The notes under the pieces: generated by a model | What the model was told of the DNA's origin: nothing | The model's database searches: none | The model's input: only the letters and a program-made list of their open reading frames with translations | Position numbers and translations under genes: made by a program | Assembly (NCBI GenBank): GCA_944376235.1 | Contig: CALWCA010000002.1 | Coordinates: forward strand, 1 to 64,000 | Length of the DNA stretch: 64,000 nucleotides | Direction: 5' to 3' | DNA from: an uncultured Clostridia bacterium | GTDB lineage: Bacteria > Bacillota > Clostridia > Oscillospirales > Feifaniaceae | Part shown: piece by piece, positions 61,281 to 64,000 of the stretch | Layout: each line of letters opens with the position of its first letter | Numbering within the stretch: position 1 is the stretch's first letter

Positions 61281-61371
61281 ATTGGACGCGGGGTGGAAAA
61301 CAGACAAAAAAACCATCGTCCCCAGCGATACAATGGGCACAAATGCAGCAATGACATCGGGGGTGTGCAGG

Positions 61372-62247
61372 GTGCGCGTGGTCTATGTCGACACATTGTT
61401 TTTGTTCAACTTTGCCGTCAACCGGCTGCTGCTGGAGGGGACGAGACAGGTGCTGCGCAGCACGGCCAAGAGGCGGCGGCTGACCCTTGGAGCCCTTCTT
61501 GGCGCAGCCTATGCCGTTTGGTGCGTGGTGCAGCCGCACGCCTTTTTGCACAGTGTGCCGATGCGTCTGGCTGCGGGAGCCCTGATGGTGATGGTGGCCT
61601 TTGGCAAGGGCAGCCGCGCCCATGTCGTCAAATGCTGCTTGGCCTTTTTCTGCTTGTCGGCAGGCGTGGGAGGCGCTGTTTTCGGGCTGTACTATTTGCT
61701 GGGAAACGGGAGTGACTTTGCCCTTCTCAACGGGATTGCCTACCTGGATTTGCCGCTTGGCACCTTTTTGCTTTTCTTTTTGCTGGCCTTGCCCGCCTGC
61801 CTGTTTGGATATCGCCTTTTTACGGTGGGGGAGGGTGTGACGCAGCGGCGCCTGCAGGTGACGCTGACGGCTGCAGGCAAAACCCTGTCGGCCACGGCGC
61901 TGCTCGACACAGGCTGCTTCCTGCGCGAGCCGCTTTCGGGCAGGCCGGCCATCGTTGTTCAAAGAAGCCTGCTCTTTGATTTTCCTGTCGACAGGGACAG
62001 ACCGCCGCCCGGCACCCTCTGGCTGCCCTTCGCGACCATTGGCTCAAAAGGATTGCTGCCGGCCGTCCGGGGGCAAAGGCTCTCCTGGCAGCAGGGGGAC
62101 AAAACAGTGGTTCATACGGATTTTTACGTCGCATTGACCGAAGCGCCTCTCTGCCCGGACGGGAGTTTTCAAATTCTGCTGCCCCACACCCTTGCGGCGG
62201 GGGGCGATACGCATCAAAAAAAGGAGGTATCTCAGCCATGTCCATGA
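61372..62247 (+). CDS. spoIIGA: Sporulation sigma-E processing peptidase
   Basis: A 291-residue membrane-embedded aspartic protease that removes the pro-sequence of sigma-E in the mother cell on a signal from the forespore. An N-terminal half with about five membrane helices ([13 protein letters not shown] start) is followed by a retropepsin-like domain with the catalytic motif [11 protein letters not shown] near residue 180 and the LLPAVRG region. GTG 61372 matches the family N-terminus; ATG 61351 is an upstream alternative. It overlaps sigE by 10 bases, the standard coupling of protease and substrate. Confidence 0.93.
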   Translation: MRVVYVDTLFLFNFAVNRLLLEGTRQVLRSTAKRRRLTLGALLGAAYAVWCVVQPHAFLHSVPMRLAAGALMVMVAFGKGSRAHVVKCCLAFFCLSAGVGGAVFGLYYLLGNGSDFALLNGIAYLDLPLGTFLLFFLLALPACLFGYRLFTVGEGVTQRRLQVTLTAAGKTLSATALLDTGCFLREPLSGRPAIVVQRSLLFDFPVDRDRPPPGTLWLPFATIGSKGLLPAVRGQRLSWQQGDKTVVHTDFYVALTEAPLCPDGSFQILLPHTLAAGGDTHQKKEVSQPCP

Positions 62248-62951
62248 TTTCTCTGCGCCTTGCCGTTTCCAAAATCGTGCTTCGCATCCTGGGAATAGAA
62301 GCCCCGCTTGCCCACTATATCCACGGAGCCGACACCCTGCCCCCGCCCCTGACGCGCGAGCGGGAGGCAGAGCTGCTGGCACGGCTGCCCTCGAGGGATG
62401 CCGCAGTGCGCGATGAGCTCATTGAGCACAACCTGCGACTGGTCGTCTACATTGCGCGCAAGTATGAGAGCAGCGGCATCGGCGTGGAGGATTTGATTTC
62501 GATTGGCTCGATCGGGCTGATCAAGGCCATCAACTCCTTTCAGCCCTCCAAGGGCATCAAGCTGGCCACCTACGCTTCGCGGTGCATTGAAAACGAAATC
62601 CTGATGACCTTGAGGAAAACGCACAATCTGCGCCACGACATTTCGATTGACGAACCACTGACGGTGGACTGGGACGGCAATGAGCTGCTGCTCTCCGACA
62701 TTCTGGGGACCGACGGCGACGTCACCTCCCGGGGAATTGAGGAGCGTGAGGAGCGCGAGGCGCTGCTTCGGGCCGTTGCAACACTGGGAGAGCGGGAGCG
62801 TAAAATTATGGAGTATCGTTTCGGGATGAGAGGAGAGGAAAAAACGCAAAAGGATGTTGCGGATTTGCTGGGGATCTCCCAATCCTACATTTCACGACTG
62901 GAAAAGAAAATTCTCGTCAAGCTTCGCAAGGAGATGGTCAAGACCCTGTGA
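62238..62951 (+). CDS. sigE: Sporulation sigma factor sigma-E precursor
   Basis: Mother-cell sigma factor, 237 residues. The N-terminal pro-region (hydrophobic helix, then [20 protein letters not shown] with the likely cleavage near YIHG) matches pro-sigma-E. Sigma region 2 ([44 protein letters not shown]) and region 4 HTH ([21 protein letters not shown]) follow; long motifs are quoted only in part. AAAAGGAGG lies before ATG 62238, inside spoIIGA. Confidence 0.96.
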   Translation: MSMISLRLAVSKIVLRILGIEAPLAHYIHGADTLPPPLTREREAELLARLPSRDAAVRDELIEHNLRLVVYIARKYESSGIGVEDLISIGSIGLIKAINSFQPSKGIKLATYASRCIENEILMTLRKTHNLRHDISIDEPLTVDWDGNELLLSDILGTDGDVTSRGIEEREEREALLRAVATLGERERKIMEYRFGMRGEEKTQKDVADLLGISQSYISRLEKKILVKLRKEMVKTL

Positions 62952-62991
62952 CAAAAAACAGAATCTGGAAATTTTGAAGGGCTCGCAGGCC

Positions 62992-63021
62992 GTATAAACC
63001 TCTTTTGATGCGCCCATACTT
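62992..63021 (+). promoter_or_regulatory. Sigma-F/sigma-G-type promoter of sigG
   Basis: GTATA (62992-62996) and CATACTT (63015-63021), 18-bp spacing, lie 43 bp before the sigG start. GTATA fits the sigma-F -35 GYWTA; the -10 is CATNNTA-like, so forespore sigma-F or sigma-G use is likely. A CTTTCACA/TGTGAAAG hairpin overlaps the probable transcript start. Confidence 0.6.
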
Positions 63022-63063
63022 TCACACAGAAAGTTTGTGAAAGAAAAGATGGGAGGCGGCGTC

Positions 63064-63840
63064 ATGCAGCATGCAAAAGTGGAAATCTGCGGGGTCAATA
63101 CGGCCACGCTCAAGCTGTTGACAAGCGAACAAAAGGAGGAGCTTTTGCGCAAGATTGCGCAAGGAGATGCCGCCGCACGTCAGGAGTTTATTGAGGGCAA
63201 TCTCCGGCTGGTGCTCAGCGTGATTCAGAGATTTATCGGCCGGGGGGAGATGGTGGACGATTTGTTTCAGGTGGGCTGCATCGGGCTCATCAAGGCGGTG
63301 GATAATTTTGACATGAATTATCAGGTAAAATTTTCCACCTATGCCGTGCCCATGATCGTGGGAGAGCTGCGCCGTCACATGCGTGACTCGGGCTCGGTGC
63401 GCGTGAGCCGATCGCTGAGGGATACCGCTTATAAGGCCCTTGCCGCCAAGGAAAAGCTGACGGGGGAGCTTTCCAGGGAGCCTCGCGTGGAGGAAATTGC
63501 CAAGGAGCTGGATCTCAGGAAAGAGGATGTTGTTTTGGCGCTGGATTCCATCCTGGAGCCCATCTCGCTCTTTGAACCCATTTACTGCGACAACGGAGAT
63601 GCGGTTTTTGTCATGGATCAGGTGGCGGACCCGGTCAACACGGACGAGAACTGGATGGAGGAGCTTGCCATTCGGGACTCCATTTCGTCTCTGTCTGCCA
63701 GAGAAAAGAAGATTTTGGCGCTGCGCTTTTTCGAGGGGAGAACGCAGGTGGAAGTGGCAAAGGAGGTCGGCATCAGCCAGGCGCAGGTCAGCAGGCTGGA
63801 AAAAGGGGCCATCGAGCAAATCAAGAAAAACCTTTCCTGA
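63064..63840 (+). CDS. sigG: Sporulation sigma factor sigma-G
   Basis: Late forespore sigma factor, 258 residues, the family length. ATG 63064 is chosen since GGGAGG lies 7 nt upstream and the protein then starts near the conserved VEICGVNT motif typical of sigma-G. Region 2 (NLRLVLSVIQRF, DLFQVGCIGLIKAVDNFD), region 3 and the region 4 HTH (VEVAKEVGISQAQVSRLEK) are complete. It follows sigE by 112 bp, as in most spore-formers, with its own forespore-type promoter. Confidence 0.96.
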   Translation: MQHAKVEICGVNTATLKLLTSEQKEELLRKIAQGDAAARQEFIEGNLRLVLSVIQRFIGRGEMVDDLFQVGCIGLIKAVDNFDMNYQVKFSTYAVPMIVGELRRHMRDSGSVRVSRSLRDTAYKALAAKEKLTGELSREPRVEEIAKELDLRKEDVVLALDSILEPISLFEPIYCDNGDAVFVMDQVADPVNTDENWMEELAIRDSISSLSAREKKILALRFFEGRTQVEVAKEVGISQAQVSRLEKGAIEQIKKNLS

Positions 63841-63858
63841 AAGTTCTTCAACAAGAGC

Positions 63859-63899
63859 AAAAGGGCGCGTCTGCAGATGCTGCAGACGCGCCCTTTTGT
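63859..63899 (+). terminator. sigG terminator
   Basis: AAAAGGGCGCGTCTGCAG (63859-63876) is an exact complement of 63880-63897 with an ATG loop; the stem ends in TTTTGTT. After it (63900-64000) no gene is visible; CATATACT near 63984 could be a -10 for a gene beyond the window. Confidence 0.9.
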
Positions 63900-64000
63900 T
63901 AGAAGGAGGGAACGGGCTGACGCAATCAAAACCCGAAATTTAAGAGGATATGGTGCTGCCCGGTCTGCCGCAGCGGCCGCAGACATATACTAGGGGAAAA

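Noticed and set aside
63900-64000. CATATACT near 63984 as a sigma-E promoter for a gene beyond the window
   Set aside because: The -10 fits, but no matching -35 lies 14-18 bp upstream and the downstream gene is outside the window.

Overview
The window looks like chromosome of a spore-forming, anaerobic member of the Firmicutes, class Clostridia, most likely an Oscillospiraceae/Ruminococcaceae-type lineage with fairly high GC for the group. The grounds are: an rpoBC/str operon in Firmicutes order with an L7Ae-like gene between rpoC and rpsL; AGGAGG ribosome sites; spoIIGA-sigE-sigG and a gerA-type germination operon; a Bacillus-style pst/pho set; S-layer-homology and cohesin/dockerin surface proteins; and CsaB. 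No rRNA, tRNA, CRISPR array or complete insertion sequence was recognised.

Layout. 1-1200: tail of an unknown gene, a 58-residue hydrophobic peptide gene (minus strand) and an Rrf2/IscR-type regulator. 1200-13900: rpoB-rpoC-L7Ae-rpsL-rpsG-fusA-tuf, with strong hairpins in several spacers. 14000-21300: phosphate regulon pstS-C-A-B-phoU, an HD phosphohydrolase, phoP and phoR, behind a Pho-box-like promoter. PstS is circularly permuted. 21300-27300: methyltransferase, MtaB, HPr-like protein, Na/Pi cotransporter, an AlkZ/YcaQ-like winged-helix protein that seems to start at AUA, and a PAP2 phosphatase. 27300-41800 is the accessory region: about 800 bp of structured non-coding DNA, a tyrosine recombinase, a 16-bp perfect inverted repeat enclosing 223 bp with an outward-facing promoter and a terminator, a zinc-ribbon-repeat protein, and a 3,636-residue SLH surface protein. 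41800-43800: YtrA-like GntR regulator and ABC transporter. 43900-50800: M20 peptidase, polysaccharide deacetylase, two half-size TauE/SafE proteins and a cohesin-dockerin protein. 51000-56400: ruvX, a glycosyltransferase-CsaB fusion, guaB and degV. 56500-59600: gerA operon with a shortened GerC. 59800-64000: GNAT acetyltransferase, VanY-like carboxypeptidase, spoIIGA, sigE, sigG.

The most interesting system is at 28.1-41.6 kb. The recombinase gene ends 3 bp before the left repeat (CAGAATCCACATTCCG, 28965-28980). The right repeat (29204-29219) lies 12 bp before the zinc-ribbon start codon. Inside is a near-consensus sigma-A promoter that now points back at the recombinase, plus an intrinsic terminator that would stop rightward transcription. 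Inverting the segment would point the promoter at the zinc-ribbon gene and the giant surface protein. This has the design of a phase-variable promoter switch, here apparently in the OFF orientation. The giant protein ends in SLH domains, which bind pyruvylated wall polymer; the CsaB fusion that should make that ligand is encoded 10 kb away. Its promoter and the guaB promoter share a single palindromic -35 hexamer.
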